A stretch of DNA of 64,000 nucleotides from Bifidobacterium catenulatum subsp. kashiwanohense JCM 15439 = DSM 21854 (GTDB lineage Bacteria > Actinomycetota > Actinomycetes > Actinomycetales > Bifidobacteriaceae), in contig NZ_AP012327.1 in NCBI RefSeq assembly GCF_001042615.1, positions 186,001 to 250,000 on the forward strand. The letters are read 5' to 3'. This document shows, one piece after another, positions 34,929-43,597 of this stretch. How positions within the stretch are numbered: the first letter of the stretch is position 1; each line of letters starts with the position of its first letter. Under the pieces are notes generated by a model. The model ran no database searches and was not told the DNA's origin. It was given only the letters and a program-made list of their open reading frames with translations. The position numbers were made by a program, and so were the translations under genes.

Positions 34929-36173
34929 ATGATTATGACCGACGAATTCAAGCCAATCATCCGAGACCCGCATAAGTCCGCGAATATGTTGGAGCAGCCG
35001 GTCGCGCCCGTTCCTGCACCGCAGCCGCCATCGTCGCAGACAGCTTCCCAACAATCATCGCCGCAGTCCGCGCCGATTCCCGCGCAACCCGCGTCGGATC
35101 AACAATCCTCGCAGTCTTGGCAAAAACTGGAATTTTCCGACACTGCGCAGGTTGCATCAGCCGCACCGGTCTCGCCGATTGCGCAAGCCGGCCAAGTCGA
35201 TCCGATCGAACAGGTGCTTTCCCCACGTGAAGTGAACGCAGGACTCGCCAAAGTCGATCCGCTGACCCGTCGCCCGCGCGTATCGAGCATCGTGCTCAGC
35301 GTGGCGTTCGGTCTGCTGCTGCTTGCCGCCGCAGCGGGCGTCTGGTGGTTGGGCGTGCGCACGATGGAAGGCCAAAGCTATGAGGATATGGTCTGGTCGA
35401 AATTCGACGCGGCCCTGCCGGGATGGCTGGAACCGGTCGTACATGTCTTCACCATTTCCACCGTTGTAGTCGCAACAAGCGTGATTATGTCGATAATCGC
35501 CCTCGTCGTGCTCATCGTAAGAAAACGATGGCTGTTGATCGCGCAACTGGCGGTTTTCGGCGGAATCTGCTTTGCCGCGGCGGAGTTGCTGAAGCCGCTG
35601 CTGCCACGTCCGTACCTGATTAATCTGGAATCAAATCCCAATAATTCCGCGCCTTCCGGGCATGTCATACTCGCTGCGACGGCGGGGGCGATCCTGTTGT
35701 GCGCCGTGCCTCGCATGTGCCGTGCATTGGTTGCGGTGATTGGTTGGGCGTACGCGGTGCTTGTCGGATTGTCTGTGATCGCGGGGCAGTGGCACCGCCC
35801 GACTGACGTGATCATGGCACTGCTGATCGTCGGCGGAGTGGGCATGCTCATGCTCGCCGCAACGTTTGCGAACGGTATGGATGAGCCCGGATCGCGTGCG
35901 TCGTCGCCTTCCGTGCAGATTGTCGGCAGCGTGTTGCTGACGTTCGGCGTGCTTGGAACCCTGTATGGCGCGTACATTATTTGGCAGATTCAGCCGGGAC
36001 TTGCGATGAGTGCGGAATGGACGAATTCCGGTGCGCATCTTTCCACGGTGATTTTGACTGCTTCCATCGCGTCGCTGACGTTCGGCCTGGTGTTGGCTAT
36101 GCGTCAGCTGACCGCCTCGCCACTGACGAAACTTGGGCTGGTGGGGGCTCCTCCGGCACCGCCGAAACGCTGA
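34929..36173 (+). CDS. PAP2-family membrane phosphatase
   Basis: A 414-residue membrane protein. A Pro/Gln/Ser-rich cytoplasmic region of about 120 residues precedes a PAP2 phosphatase domain with LLKPLLPRPY, APSGHVILAA and AGQWHRPTDV, the three parts of the acid phosphatase active site. About seven membrane helices are visible, including two after the domain. It likely removes phosphate from undecaprenyl pyrophosphate or phosphatidate at the outer face. There is no Shine-Dalgarno; ATG 34929 and ATG 34935 are both possible, and a leaderless mRNA is conceivable. Confidence 0.85.
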   Translation: MIMTDEFKPIIRDPHKSANMLEQPVAPVPAPQPPSSQTASQQSSPQSAPIPAQPASDQQSSQSWQKLEFSDTAQVASAAPVSPIAQAGQVDPIEQVLSPREVNAGLAKVDPLTRRPRVSSIVLSVAFGLLLLAAAAGVWWLGVRTMEGQSYEDMVWSKFDAALPGWLEPVVHVFTISTVVVATSVIMSIIALVVLIVRKRWLLIAQLAVFGGICFAAAELLKPLLPRPYLINLESNPNNSAPSGHVILAATAGAILLCAVPRMCRALVAVIGWAYAVLVGLSVIAGQWHRPTDVIMALLIVGGVGMLMLAATFANGMDEPGSRASSPSVQIVGSVLLTFGVLGTLYGAYIIWQIQPGLAMSAEWTNSGAHLSTVILTASIASLTFGLVLAMRQLTASPLTKLGLVGAPPAPPKR

Positions 36174-36298
36174 CGTCCATACCTGCGAGTGCACCGAAAA
36201 TTTCCGGCACCGGTCGCTCGCGCCACACGGACGGTTTGCCAACTGCATACGGTCAGTGAGTATTATTGCGTTGCAAACGCTAGTAATAAGGAGTGGCT

Positions 36299-39200
36299 AT
36301 GGCTACCGGCAGCAAGCTCGTGATTGTGGAGTCTCCCACCAAGGCCAAGAAAATCGGTGGGTATTTGGGCTCCGAATATACGGTGATGGCCTCGGTCGGC
36401 CATATTCGAGATCTTGCGCAGCCGAGCCAGGTGCCGGCCGCCGACAAAATCAAATTCGGCAAGTTCGGCGTTGACGTGGAAGACGGATTCAAGCCGTACT
36501 ACATCGTCGACGGCAACAAGAAGAAAACCGTGTCCGAGCTGAAAAGCGCGTTGAAAAAAGCCGACACCCTGTACCTCGCAACCGATGAGGATCGCGAGGG
36601 AGAGGCCATCGCCTGGCATCTGGTACAGACGCTCAAGCCGAAAGTGCCGGTTAAGCGCATGGTGTTCCACGAAATCACGAAGGAAGCCATCAAAGCGTCG
36701 CTTGACAATACTCGCGACGTTGACGACGACATGGTCGACGCCCAGGAAACCCGCCGTATTCTGGACCGCCTGTACGGCTATGAGCTTTCTCCGGTGCTGT
36801 GGCGCAAGGTTGGGCCGGGTCTTTCCGCGGGCCGTGTGCAGTCCGTCGCCACGCGTTTGATCGTGGAGCGCGAGCGCGAGCGTATGGCGTTCGTGCGTGC
36901 CCCGTATTGGGATGTCACCGCAACGTTGGAGGCGCCGGATGCCGATGGCAATAATGTTGCGTTCGAGTCTCGTATGGTGTCGTTGGGTGGCCGTCGTTTA
37001 GCTGGTTCCAAGGATTTCGGCGCCGATGGCAAGCTGACTGCGGCCGGTGCGAAGGATCAGGTCGTGCAGTTGGACGAGGCGCAGGCTTCCGCGATTGCGC
37101 AGGCATTGGAATTTGCAACGTTTACTGTCGCGTCGATGGAAACCAAGCCGTACCGTCGCCGTCCGGTTCCACCGTTTACCACGTCCACCTTGCAGCAGAC
37201 CGCCGGCAATCGTCTCGGCATGAGCTCGCGTCAGACCATGCGTGCTGCGCAAGGATTGTACGAAAACGGCTATATCACCTACATGCGTACCGATTCGGTG
37301 ACGCTGTCGCAGGAAGCGATCGCAGCCGCACGCGAAGCGGTCGTCAAGCATTTCGGCGAAAACTATCTGTCGGACGCGCCGAAACAATATGCCACAAAAA
37401 CCGCGGGCGCGCAGGAAGCCCACGAATGCATCAGGCCGGCGGGTGCGAAATTCCGCGATCCTGCGGAAATCGCAAGCAAAGTGCCGGCCGACCAGCTCAA
37501 GCTGTACACGCTGATCTGGCAGCGCACGCTTGCCTGCCAGATGGCAGACGCAACCGGTTCCACGGCGACCGTGCGACTGTCTGCACCGACCGAATCGAAT
37601 GGGGAAGCCATGTTCCAGGCTTCCGGCACTGTCATCGAATTCCCCGGCTTTATGAAGGCGACCGGTGAAGGCCGCCGCGCATCCGCCGAATCGAAGAAGG
37701 GCGATGCTGCTGGAAGCGTTGAACAGGCTGCGCAATCCGGTAAATCCAGCAAAGCGGATAAGAAGTCGGATGACAATGTGTCGCTTCCGCCGATGAATCC
37801 GGGCGATGCGCTCGCCGCGGTGGCGGTTGGTGCCGACGGACACGAAACTCAGCCTCCGGCGCGTTACACCGAAGCGTCGCTCGTGAAAACGTTGGAACAG
37901 AAGGAAATCGGCCGCCCGTCCACGTATGCGAGCATTATTTCCACGATCATCGATCGCGGGTACGTGTATGAGCGCGGTCGTGCGTTGATTCCGTCGTGGC
38001 TCGCGTTCTCCGTGGTCAAATTGCTGGAAACGAAGTTCCCGCGGTATGTGGATTACGAGTTCACTGCCGATATGGAAAGCGGTCTTGACCAGATCGCGAG
38101 CGGTCAGGAGACCGGCAGGAATTGGCTGACCCGCTTCTATTTCGGTTCCGGTGAGGGTGCCGCGCAGTCTGCGGACGAGGCGCATGCCGGTTTGCAGCAG
38201 CAGGTCGCGCAGTTGGGTGAAATCGACGCTCGCGAGATCAATACGATTGAGATTGGCGACGGTTTGCATGTGCGCGTCGGTCGATATGGCCCGTATTTGG
38301 AGGATATGAACCATCTGGATGATGAGGGCAATCCGAAGCGTGCCTCGCTGCCGGATACGCTTGCTCCGGATGAGCTGACGGTGGAAGTCGGTCATGATTT
38401 GATCGAGAACCATTCCGGCGGTCCGCGCGCTCTTGGCGTCGATCCGGTTTCCGGAGGCACCGTTGAAGTGCGTAATGGTCGTTTCGGGCCGTATGTTGCG
38501 CTGGTGATGCCTTCTGCCGATGCCGGCGATGCTGGTGATGCTGCCGGTGGCGCTAGTGAGAAGCCGAAGCGCGGCAAGGGTGCGAAGAAAGCCGCTGCCG
38601 ATCGCCCGAAGATGGCGTCGTTGTTCAAAACGATGAGTCCGGAATCGTTGACGTTGGATGATGCGTTGCGTCTGCTGAGCTTGCCGCGTGAAGTCGGTTC
38701 GTATGAAGAGGTGGATGCGCAGACCGGTGAAGTGCAGACGGTTACCGTGCAGGCCAATAATGGTCGTTACGGTCCGTATTTGACGAAAACCGGTGCCGAT
38801 GGCAAGTCGGATACGCGTTCGCTTGCTTCGGAAGATGAGATTTTCACGGTTGATGTGGATAAGGCGAAGGAACTGTTCGCCCAGCCGAAGTATGGCCGTG
38901 GGCGTGGCCGTGGTGCTGCGAAGCCGCCGCTGCGCGAATTGGGCGTCGATCCGGAAACGCAGAAGCAGGTGACCATCAAGGAAGGCTTCTACGGCGCGTA
39001 TATCACCGATGGTGAGACGAATCGTACGTTGCCGAAGCAGTATGCTCCTGAGTCGATCGAACCGGCCGAGGCGTTCCGTTTGCTGGCTGAGAAGCGTGCG
39101 CAGGGCCCGTCGAAAAGGCGTGGACGTAAGACCGCCGCCGGCAAGGGCGGGGCTAAGAAGGCTGGTGCTGCCAAGGCTTCTAAGACTTCCAAGGCGGCTT

Positions 39201-39379
39201 CCGTCGATAAGGCTCGTGCCGATCGCCGTGCCAAGGTGCGCGAGTTGGCCGATAAGGGTTGGGCCAACACCCGTATCGCCAAGGAGATCGGTTCCACGCC
39301 GACCACGGTGAAGGCCGATGTGGAATGGCTTGCCGCCAACGAAGGCTACACCCGTCCCGCCGTAGTTCCCGCCCGGTGA
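36299..39379 (+). CDS. topA: DNA topoisomerase I with C-terminal HTH-like segment
   Basis: A 1026-residue type IA topoisomerase that relaxes negative supercoils. Toprim motifs are VIVESPTKAKKIGGYLG and DEDREGEAIAWHL, and the active-site Tyr is in YITYMRTDSVTLS. Four repeat-type C-terminal domains (topoisom_cfactor-like: GRYGPYL, GRFGPYV, GRYGPYLTK) replace zinc fingers. The end has a Lys/Ala-rich linker and then ADKGWANTRIAKEIGSTPTT VKADVEWL, which reads like a helix-turn-helix. AAGGAG at 36288-36293 favours ATG 36299 over GTG 36293. The stop once overlapped the tmk start, see the repeat entries. Confidence 0.95.
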   Translation: MATGSKLVIVESPTKAKKIGGYLGSEYTVMASVGHIRDLAQPSQVPAADKIKFGKFGVDVEDGFKPYYIVDGNKKKTVSELKSALKKADTLYLATDEDREGEAIAWHLVQTLKPKVPVKRMVFHEITKEAIKASLDNTRDVDDDMVDAQETRRILDRLYGYELSPVLWRKVGPGLSAGRVQSVATRLIVERERERMAFVRAPYWDVTATLEAPDADGNNVAFESRMVSLGGRRLAGSKDFGADGKLTAAGAKDQVVQLDEAQASAIAQALEFATFTVASMETKPYRRRPVPPFTTSTLQQTAGNRLGMSSRQTMRAAQGLYENGYITYMRTDSVTLSQEAIAAAREAVVKHFGENYLSDAPKQYATKTAGAQEAHECIRPAGAKFRDPAEIASKVPADQLKLYTLIWQRTLACQMADATGSTATVRLSAPTESNGEAMFQASGTVIEFPGFMKATGEGRRASAESKKGDAAGSVEQAAQSGKSSKADKKSDDNVSLPPMNPGDALAAVAVGADGHETQPPARYTEASLVKTLEQKEIGRPSTYASIISTIIDRGYVYERGRALIPSWLAFSVVKLLETKFPRYVDYEFTADMESGLDQIASGQETGRNWLTRFYFGSGEGAAQSADEAHAGLQQQVAQLGEIDAREINTIEIGDGLHVRVGRYGPYLEDMNHLDDEGNPKRASLPDTLAPDELTVEVGHDLIENHSGGPRALGVDPVSGGTVEVRNGRFGPYVALVMPSADAGDAGDAAGGASEKPKRGKGAKKAAADRPKMASLFKTMSPESLTLDDALRLLSLPREVGSYEEVDAQTGEVQTVTVQANNGRYGPYLTKTGADGKSDTRSLASEDEIFTVDVDKAKELFAQPKYGRGRGRGAAKPPLRELGVDPETQKQVTIKEGFYGAYITDGETNRTLPKQYAPESIEPAEAFRLLAEKRAQGPSKRRGRKTAAGKGGAKKAGAAKASKTSKAASVDKARADRRAKVRELADKGWANTRIAKEIGSTPTTVKADVEWLAANEGYTRPAVVPAR

Positions 39380-39407
39380 TGAATATGCAAGGCATATTCA
39401 TCTCCTT
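39376..39407 (+). repeat. 32-bp direct repeat, copy 1 (topA stop and remnant tmk start)
   Basis: Identical to 39534-39565. It includes the topA TGA stop and a false tmk start that would read [10 protein letters not shown] and then leave the frame of the kinase (DVQSSGLYLAASSDS, stop). The core at 39379-39401 is a perfect inverted repeat with 10-bp arms ATGAATATGC/GCATATTCAT and a 3-nt loop. Confidence 0.95.
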
Positions 39408-39533
39408 TGACGTACAGTCCAGTGGACTGTACTTGGCAGCGAGTAGCGATAGCTGATGAGCGTCGCATGAGAGATGCCGGTGGACTGTTCGTAGCAGTGA
39501 GCAGCGGTAGCGTTGCGAACGCCGCAATGTAGA
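39408..39533 (+). repeat. 126-bp insertion between the two 32-bp repeats
   Basis: It separates topA from tmk. It starts with a 21-bp palindrome at 39412-39432 (arms GTACAGTCCA and TGGACTGTAC) and holds two diverged units of about 58 bp beginning GTGGACTGT at 39422 and 39480. Both units can be read as short peptides with a similar pattern: SSGLYLAASSDS and [12 protein letters not shown]. No transposase or tRNA-like structure is present. Confidence 0.8.
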
Positions 39534-39565
39534 GTGATGAATATGCAAGGCATATTCATCTCCTT
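39534..39565 (+). repeat. 32-bp direct repeat, copy 2 (true tmk start)
   Basis: Second perfect copy. It carries the functional ATG of tmk at 39537 inside the 10-bp inverted repeat, so the start codon could be folded into a hairpin. Confidence 0.95.
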
Positions 39566-40196
39566 CGAAGGTGTAGACGGCGTCGGCAAAACCACGCAGG
39601 TTGAACGGTTGCGTGCGTACGTTGAGGCGCAGGGGCGCGAATGCGTGGTCACGCGCGAGCCAGGCGGTACTGTGCTTGGCGTGGCGATTCGCGAGTTGCT
39701 GCTTGGCGGCGTGGAAGGTTCCGATGCGGATATCGCTCCGCGTGCGGAGGCGCTGCTGTTCGCCGCTGACCGTGCCCAGCATGTTGCCGAGGTGATTCGT
39801 CCTGCACTGGAACGCGGTGCCGTGGTAATTACCGATCGGTACCTTGATTCTTCTCTTGCATACCAGGCTGGCGGCCGCGAATTGACGGCAGGTGAAATCC
39901 GCGACTTGAGCATGTGGGCGACGTGCGGTCTGCTGCCGAATCGTACGTATCTGCTGGATCTTGACCCTGCGCAATCGCATGCGCGCCTGCAGCATGATGA
40001 AGATCGTATGGAATCCGCGGGAGACGATTTCCAACGTCGTACACGGCAGGCGTTTCTTGACTTGGCAAAGGCGGAATCGCAACGCTTCCGCGTGATTGAT
40101 GCCGGCCAATCCATCGATGAAGTATGGGCGCATATTCAGTCTGATTTTGCGCAAATCAGTCAAATGAAAACTTTCCAATCGGAGGCCGCCCAGTGA
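39537..40196 (+). CDS. tmk: Thymidylate kinase
   Basis: A 219-residue kinase making dTDP from dTMP. The P-loop is [22 protein letters not shown] is the DR(E)-type substrate loop, and [12 protein letters not shown] follows. The start at 39537 ([12 protein letters not shown]) lies in a duplicated 32-bp hairpin segment and has only TAGAG upstream. An ATG at 39543 is also possible. Its stop overlaps the GTG of holB as GTGA. Before the insertion, topA and tmk would have overlapped by TGATG and been translationally coupled. Confidence 0.95.
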   Translation: MNMQGIFISFEGVDGVGKTTQVERLRAYVEAQGRECVVTREPGGTVLGVAIRELLLGGVEGSDADIAPRAEALLFAADRAQHVAEVIRPALERGAVVITDRYLDSSLAYQAGGRELTAGEIRDLSMWATCGLLPNRTYLLDLDPAQSHARLQHDEDRMESAGDDFQRRTRQAFLDLAKAESQRFRVIDAGQSIDEVWAHIQSDFAQISQMKTFQSEAAQ

Positions 40197-41347
40197 GCGT
40201 GTGGGATTCGATCGTCGGCCAGCAGCAGGTTGTCGAACAACTCAAAGCCATCGCAAGTGGCGATCCGAAAGCCATTGCGCAATCCTGGCTGATTTGCGGC
40301 CCTCCCGGATCGGGCCGTTCCAATGTGGCGCGCGCGTTCGCGGCGGCGTTGGAGAGCCCCGATCATGGTCTTGGCGACGAGCCGACCAAAGCCGCGCAGC
40401 AGGTGCTTGCCGGCACTCACCCCGACGTGACCGTGCTGGCCACCAACAAAGTGACCATCGGCATCGACGAGGTGCGAAACATCATCACTACGTCCGAGCA
40501 GATGCCAAGCACTGCGCCGTGGCGCATCATCATTATCGAAGATGTCGATCGCATGCTGGAACGCACCACCAACGTGCTGCTCAAGGAGATTGAGGAGCCG
40601 AGCGGGCATACGATTTGGCTCTTGTGTGCGCCGAGTGCGCAGGACGTGTTGCCGACGATTCGCTCGCGCACTCGCATCGTCAATCTTGCCGTGCCCTCCA
40701 CGCAGGCGGTGGCTGCATTTCTGGAGCAAAATGGCGGATTCGAGCCGAAAATCGCGGCGCGTGCCGCACGTCTTGCGGAAGGGCATATCGGCATTGCGCG
40801 CTTGTATGCGGAGAATGAGCAGGTGATGTCTGACCGCGACGAGCTGATTGTGGGCGTGCTTGGATTGCGTCGCGCGTCGGATGCGGTGCTGCTTGCCGGC
40901 AATCTTATCGACAATGCGAAGGCGCAGGCCGAAGCGGAGGTGAAGGTCAAAGCGGCAGAGGCGGAAGCTGATTTTCGCAGAGTCAATGGGCTTGGGGCGA
41001 AGGATCGTATTCCTCCGAAGCTGCGTGGCGCATACAATGCGATTGCCAAAAAAGACGAGCTGAAGCGTCAGACTACGCGACTTACACGTGATGTGCTCGA
41101 CCGTGCGTTGAACTCGATTGCCAGTATTTACCGTGATGTGGCTGTGCTGCAGAACAATGCCGAGGATTCGGTGGGGCTGATCAATTTGGAGAATCGTTCG
41201 TCGATCACCGAACTGTCGGTGCGGCTTACGCGTGGGGGAGCGGTGCGGCGGCTGGAGGATATTGCCGTTGCACGTCGCCGCCTGGCCGGCAATGGCAATC
41301 CCATACTGGTCTTCGAAGCCCTCTTCTGCTCCCTCATCGCCAGCTAA
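40193..41347 (+). CDS. holB: DNA polymerase III delta prime subunit
   Basis: A 384-residue clamp-loader subunit. It starts [20 protein letters not shown] from GTG 40193 with GGAGG at 40181-40185. The P-loop is degenerate ([13 protein letters not shown], Arg for Lys), as expected for the non-hydrolysing subunit. [24 protein letters not shown] (in parts) is the Walker B region and PTIRSRTR the SRC-like motif. It overlaps tmk by 4 bp. A tandem array, not a classic terminator, follows. Confidence 0.93.
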   Translation: MSVWDSIVGQQQVVEQLKAIASGDPKAIAQSWLICGPPGSGRSNVARAFAAALESPDHGLGDEPTKAAQQVLAGTHPDVTVLATNKVTIGIDEVRNIITTSEQMPSTAPWRIIIIEDVDRMLERTTNVLLKEIEEPSGHTIWLLCAPSAQDVLPTIRSRTRIVNLAVPSTQAVAAFLEQNGGFEPKIAARAARLAEGHIGIARLYAENEQVMSDRDELIVGVLGLRRASDAVLLAGNLIDNAKAQAEAEVKVKAAEAEADFRRVNGLGAKDRIPPKLRGAYNAIAKKDELKRQTTRLTRDVLDRALNSIASIYRDVAVLQNNAEDSVGLINLENRSSITELSVRLTRGGAVRRLEDIAVARRRLAGNGNPILVFEALFCSLIAS

Positions 41348-41391
41348 GGCTAGCGGCGTTGGAGCATACTGTTTTCCGGCGGGCAGTTTTT

Positions 41392-41666
41392 CCAGTTGCT
41401 GGAGGTATCTTCCCGCTGATTGGCCTTTTAGGGTCCGGTTTTCTCCACTCACTGGGGGAATTGCCCCGCTAAGAGGCTTCTGATCGTCCTAAAACCTCCA
41501 GTTACTGGAACAATCTTCCCGCTGGCAGGGCTTTTAGGGTCTTGATTCTTCCAGTCGCTGGAATAATCTTCTCGCTGACGGGTTTTGTTGAGTCCGGATT
41601 CCTCCACTGACCGGGGAATCTTCCCGCTGGCAGGTCTTCTGGCGTCCGTATTCCTCCAGTGAGTGG
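41392..41666. repeat. 53-bp-period degenerate tandem array
   Basis: Six units have cores at 41392, 41445, 41498, 41551, 41604 and 41656; the spacings are 53, 53, 53, 53 and 52 bp. The consensus parts are TTCCTCCAGTNACTGGAA (a short palindrome), ATCTTCCCGCTGGCAGG and CTTTTAGGGTCC. The bases from about 41373 (TTTTCCGGCGGGCAG) may be a decayed extra unit. The period is not a multiple of three, so the 76-codon minus-strand frame across it does not encode a repeated protein. It fills the convergent gap between holB and the lacI-type gene, which has no other terminator. Confidence 0.85.
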
Positions 41667-41742
41667 AAGAAATGGTTGTTCGGCTGATGATTCTGGCTTG
41701 CTATCGTGCGATAACTGCCGGCAAAATTGCAAAAAATGCGAT

Positions 41743-42780
41743 TCAGCGCTGGTAGTTGGTGGATTCGCGCACGATCAGTTGCGGTGCAAGTGAGATATGC
41801 GCGGGGCTGTCAGGGCCGTCGTTGAGTAGGCGTAGCGCTTCGGGGACGATTTGTTTGAACGGTGGGCGCACGCTGGTCAGCGGCGGCATGGTGGTGCGCG
41901 CGATTGGTGAATCGTTGTAGCCGACCACCAGCACATCTTCAGGCACGCGAAGCCCAAGCGAATGCAACGCCACCATCACGCCGAACGCGATCGCATCGTC
42001 GGCACACACCACGGCCTCCGGTTGCACGAGCGGCTCGGAAAACAGTCGCATGGCGCAGTCGAATCCGCGCTGCACGCTACGGTCTCCGAACTTATTCCAT
42101 TCGGTTTCGGTGGCAAGATGGTGCGCTCGCATCTGAGTGTGGAACATGGTGAACAGTTCCGCCGATTCGAAGGAGATTTCCTTGCCGGCCATGTATGCCA
42201 CGGATGCTATGCCACGTTCGGCCAAATGCCCGATCACGATTTCCATGGCTGCGTTTTCGTCGACGCTCACCATGGATGTGCGGAACGAGCATTGGCGTCC
42301 ACCCACCTGCACGATCGGCAGTGTGGAGGCGTAATGTTCAAGCTCTGCGGAAAGGTAGGCCTCCCAGGCGGGCAGCACGATCAGACCGTCAACATGGCGG
42401 TCTACCAACGACTCGATGCGTTGAATCTGCGTGGCCTGATCGCCGCCGATGCCCAGCAGCAGTTGCTGCGAATCCACGTCGATGACGGGTTCGATTTCGT
42501 CAAGCAGCTGCGCGCAGAACGGGTCGTTGGCGGTCGGAATCACCAGGCCGATGGTGTTGGTGACGGTGCTGCGCAACGCGCTCGCCGCATAATTGACCGA
42601 ATAGTTGAGGTGTGCCGCGGCCGCTCGCACGCGGCGTGCGATGTCGTCGTTTTTGGTGCGTTTGCCGGAGAGGACGCGGGAGACGGTGGCGATGGAGACG
42701 TTGGCTAGCGCTGCGACGTTCGTAATCGAACTGTTCGCCGAAGTTGCCGAAGCCGAAGCGTTGTCGGTTGTACGTGCCAT
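41743..42780 (-). CDS. LacI-family transcriptional regulator
   Basis: A 345-residue regulator. The N-terminal HTH reads TNVAALANVSIATVSRVLSG (about 19-38), followed by the hinge helix (NYAASALRS) and a periplasmic-binding-like effector domain (IGLVIPTANDPFCAQLLDEI in part; GLIVLPAW; VGYNDSPIARTTMPPLTSVRPP in part). It has a Ser/Ala-rich extension of about 18 residues. GAGGAG lies before the ATG at 42780; the open frame to 42915 is not conserved in type. There is no sugar gene beside it, so it may be a global or distant regulator. Confidence 0.93.
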   Translation of the reverse strand: MARTTDNASASATSANSSITNVAALANVSIATVSRVLSGKRTKNDDIARRVRAAAAHLNYSVNYAASALRSTVTNTIGLVIPTANDPFCAQLLDEIEPVIDVDSQQLLLGIGGDQATQIQRIESLVDRHVDGLIVLPAWEAYLSAELEHYASTLPIVQVGGRQCSFRTSMVSVDENAAMEIVIGHLAERGIASVAYMAGKEISFESAELFTMFHTQMRAHHLATETEWNKFGDRSVQRGFDCAMRLFSEPLVQPEAVVCADDAIAFGVMVALHSLGLRVPEDVLVVGYNDSPIARTTMPPLTSVRPPFKQIVPEALRLLNDGPDSPAHISLAPQLIVRESTNYQR

Positions 42781-42865
42781 GCTCTCCTCACCACAAATAT
42801 TCGAAATGCTCGAAAAACTCGGATTATTCGAATTACTGCCGTATCTCAATCGCGTATTCAAGAAT

Positions 42866-42898
42866 AAAACAGCCACCCGTCGAAAGCGGCAGGTGGCT
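42866..42898 (-). terminator. Terminator of ptsH
   Basis: On the minus strand AGCCACC and GGTGGCT enclose 14 nt and run into GTTTTATTCTT. It lies about 110 bp past the ptsH stop and ahead of the lacI-type gene. Confidence 0.8.
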
Positions 42899-43010
42899 GG
42901 AAGCAAGTATCGCAATCATGCATGTTGCATTGCGATTTCATAATTGCGATGCAATAACTGAAGATTGTTGAATATCGTGCGAAATTCTGAAATCTTCAGC
43001 AAAAGGAAGA

Positions 43011-43271
43011 TCACTCGGCGTTGACGAGGATGTTCAGCAGGTTGTCTGCCACGGTTTCGTCATCGGCGCCCTGCACGTCGATGACCACGGAATCGCCCTG
43101 CTTGATGCCCAGGCCCATGACGGACAGGATGGAGTTAGCCGGAACCGGGTTGCCGCCTTCCTTGGCGATGGTGACGGTGCAGCCGGAGGCGGTGACGGCC
43201 TGGGTGAACTGTGCGGCCGGACGGGCGTGGATGCCGACGGGATCGTTGATGACGGTGGTGCGGGTTGCCAT
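43011..43271 (-). CDS. ptsH: Phosphocarrier protein HPr
   Basis: An 86-residue HPr of the sugar phosphotransferase system. The phosphorylated His is in GIHARPAAQF near residue 15. The regulatory Ser region reads NSILSVMGLGIKQGD near residue 45. AAGGAG lies 8 nt before the ATG at 43271; a GTG three codons earlier is less likely. It takes phosphate from enzyme I, encoded divergently 326 bp away, and passes it to sugar-specific EII components, which are outside the window. Confidence 0.96.
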   Translation of the reverse strand: MATRTTVINDPVGIHARPAAQFTQAVTASGCTVTIAKEGGNPVPANSILSVMGLGIKQGDSVVIDVQGADDETVADNLLNILVNAE

Positions 43272-43597
43272 GATGGACACTCCTTTGAGTCGTGTGTTGA
43301 TTTTTGGTTGTGTTATTTGAAAGTCGTGCTGCTTGCCGAGCGAAATGCCTCGGTGCGCCGCTAATAATTACTATAGCACCTTTTTCACGAAACGCAGAAA
43401 ACGTTTACCGGTTGTGTGTTGCGGCTTAAAGTGTGTATACTGTGTGCAGGCTGAAAATGATTTACCGGCAAAGACGGTGGGAATCATGCAGTAACTCGAC
43501 GCGCAAAGCAAGCGCGGAAATCACAACAACAAACGTTCGGTTCGCGTTCCTTTCGCGGGCAAACAACAAAACAAGGAAACAGGTCAAAGGAGTTCAC
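43272..43597. other. Divergent ptsH-ptsI control region
   Basis: A 326-bp gap. The ptsI promoter is listed separately. For ptsH, TATAGT on the minus strand (around 43370) could be a -10, but no good -35 is seen. The ptsI leader would be about 150 nt long, with no coding frame or recognisable riboswitch. No LacI-type palindrome was found. Confidence 0.5.
43412..43441 (+). promoter_or_regulatory. Promoter of ptsI
   Basis: TTGTGT (43412-43417), 18 nt, TATACT (43436-43441). It predicts a leader of roughly 150 nt. Confidence 0.6.

Noticed and set aside
39408..39533. Insertion sequence remnant at topA-tmk
   Set aside because: No transposase piece or terminal inverted repeats of an IS; the 32-bp duplication is longer than usual target duplications.
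39180..40178. Minus-strand frame of 332 codons across tmk
   Set aside because: Antisense to tmk and to the insert, with no family match by eye.
41392..41666. CRISPR array
   Set aside because: The whole 53-bp unit is similar from copy to copy. There are no constant repeats with unrelated spacers and no cas genes.
41502..41732. Minus-strand 76-codon protein in the array
   Set aside because: The 53-bp period shifts the frame in each unit, so no repeated protein is made; no start signal.
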